A stretch of 64,000 bases of DNA from Icerya purchasi (Eukaryota; Arthropoda; Insecta; Hemiptera; Monophlebidae), in NCBI GenBank assembly GCA_039619475.1, contig CM077115.1, positions 397,764,557 through 397,828,556 of the forward strand. The letters run 5' to 3'. Every line of letters starts with the position of its first letter. Position 1 is the first letter of the stretch. Positions 62,790 through 64,000 of the stretch are shown piece after piece. The notes beneath the pieces were generated by a model. It made no database searches and was not told where the DNA came from. It was given only the letters and a program-made list of their open reading frames with translations. A program made the translations under genes and the position numbers.

Positions 62790-63518
62790 CTAGTATTTTA
62801 TGTAGTTCTCTAGGATTAGCAGTGGACAAATAGCAACAAAAAGGAGAAAATGCACATCAGATTTAGTCGCGAAGATCTCTTTTAGACGACAACTATGGTG
62901 TAGACATTTTAATAATAGACCGAATATTTCTTTTTGTTCCGATAAAGGTTTGATCTAGTTGGATTACAAATATAATGTATTTATCGCACTTATATTTTTG
63001 CACTTTAAACTCGTGTAAATTATATTTATTTAACTTTACACTTTTCTATGAAAATATTGCTGCGATCATAATTTTCACTTTTAAACAATCGTTATTATCA
63101 AATTTTTATTTTCATTTCGCTCAAATAATTTTTATATACGGTATTAGCCCGAGGTAAAGTAAACTGACCAATCCATTACGTATAATTTTCTCTATAAACT
63201 AGCAGTAATAAACTACTAAAGTAATTTTTGATAGAGAAAAAAAAAAACAACAAAAAACTACTTAAATAACACAAAAAGCAATACTAAAAATTCAACTAAT
63301 TATGACGGTGATGTAAATGTTGACCGTTAATTTGCTTCTTAAAATATCTGAACAGTTAAAAAAAGTGTATTTATAATATTCAACAATATTAAAATAAGAA
63401 AAAAAGTAAAAAACCTGATAAATCGAAAGAAATTCGTTCAAATTGTTTAAAAATTACTGTTTTTGCTAAATTAGTAATAATACCTTGTGTATTAATGATT
63501 ATTAACCTAATATGTTAC
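62790..63518 (-). other. THG1L intron start, no element recognised
   Basis: AT-rich intronic sequence following the donor at 63518 on the minus strand. The plus-strand frame 62975-63157 has no recognisable features. Confidence 0.5.
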
Positions 63519-64000
63519 CTTTTGTTTGGTGTATGTCCCTTTCAATACCAATGTCCAAAATACTGTGTTGTAGAGATTGTTAACATGTGTATCCGCTTGT
63601 CGCCAACTTAAGTAATCCTTGAGGTTCACGTCGGTAGGGTAGACAACGATACGAGATTCGAAACTAGGAGCGTAATTCAGTTTCATATGTCCTAAAAACT
63701 TATTCCAATTCATAACATAAGCGGAAGCAAATAAACTGTTCACCGTTGACATTAGACGGTCTGATCTCCTGTTAAGCGCTGACGTATCTTTCCTAAATAC
63801 AAAACTGTACTCGTCACTTTGTCCGTATGCGACACATATATCGCGAAATTCTTCCATCACAACAACGGCCGCGCAAGACATTAATTCCAATGCTCTTTTA
63901 TCATTTGGTTTCTCAAAATGATGTATTTCGGAAAATCGACTAAAATTTTTCCCATCTACCCTTACAACAATCCAGGAATTCGGTAAACATTTATCTTCTT
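63519..64000 (-). CDS. THG1L: tRNA-His guanylyltransferase, internal exon (partial at window edge)
   Basis: The exon enters from the window edge and ends at 63519 with CAAAAG|GTAACA. It encodes about 160 residues. First is CLPNSWIVVRVDGKNFSRFS, whose Asp is a metal-binding catalytic residue of the family. Then come KPNDKRALELM and ICVAYGQSDEYSFVF with the second catalytic Asp, LMSTVNSLFASAYVMNW, RIVVYPTDVNL, and DYLSWRQADTHVNNLYNT, the HINN-type motif used in nucleotide handling. All are in family order with no breaks, so the gene looks functional. THG1 enzymes work in the 3'-5' direction and act on tRNA-His in cytosol and, in animals, near mitochondria. The N-terminal ~15-20 residues and the promoter lie beyond the window. 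Confidence 0.95.

Overview
This window reads as nuclear DNA of an AT-rich insect genome, possibly hemipteran, though the order is not fixed by the sequence. It has long A/T runs, (TA)n microsatellites, spliced coding exons and many decayed transposons. Nothing looks prokaryotic: there are no operons, no ribosome-binding sites and no CRISPR array.

The one host gene identified with confidence is THG1L, tRNA-His guanylyltransferase, on the minus strand at the right end. An internal exon starts beyond the window edge and ends at 63519. The terminal coding exon is 54364-54026. They join in phase 0 across an intron of about 9.15 kb. That intron holds a degenerate tRNA-type SINE, a LINE 3' end, a 0.5-kb foldback element, a TA-flanked MITE, another tRNA-type SINE, a Harbinger-type MITE, a LINE fragment, and two GC-richer candidate exons on the same strand that do not fit the THG1L reading phase.

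The other recognisable content is mobile. From left to right: LINE fragments (about 60-1000 and 1935-2225, minus); a 3.6-kb hAT element with a broken ZMYM1/DUF4371-like transposase and terminal repeats (5693-9318), carrying an 83-bp-arm hairpin MITE (8660-8848); a decayed plus-strand LINE with endonuclease, RT and RNase H traces (about 9440-12722); LINE ends at 15379-15900 and 16880-17110; a hAT-type MITE (19071-19747); an internally deleted piggyBac with TTAA ends (22628-24471); a nearly complete two-ORF LINE on the minus strand (26143 to about 31080); a 5'-truncated LINE with an intact RNase H signature (34472-36045); a ~300-bp tandem repeat (39110-41750) interrupted by a 1302-bp mariner (40103-41404); a LINE RNase H fragment (42660-43735); a SINE (44460-44620); a second piggyBac remnant (about 45000-45803); a PIF/Harbinger fragment (about 45950-46325); and an RT fragment (51115-51460).

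Almost every transposon ORF is broken by stops, frameshifts or deletions, so most copies are old. The terminal structures (TIRs, TSDs, poly-A tails) are better preserved and give the boundaries. No clearly new biological system is visible. The most useful leads are a 3' tail shared between a tRNA-derived SINE and a LINE family, the two unassigned exons inside the THG1L intron, the foldback/hairpin elements, and the mariner-split satellite that also has a dispersed relative at about 20520-20860.
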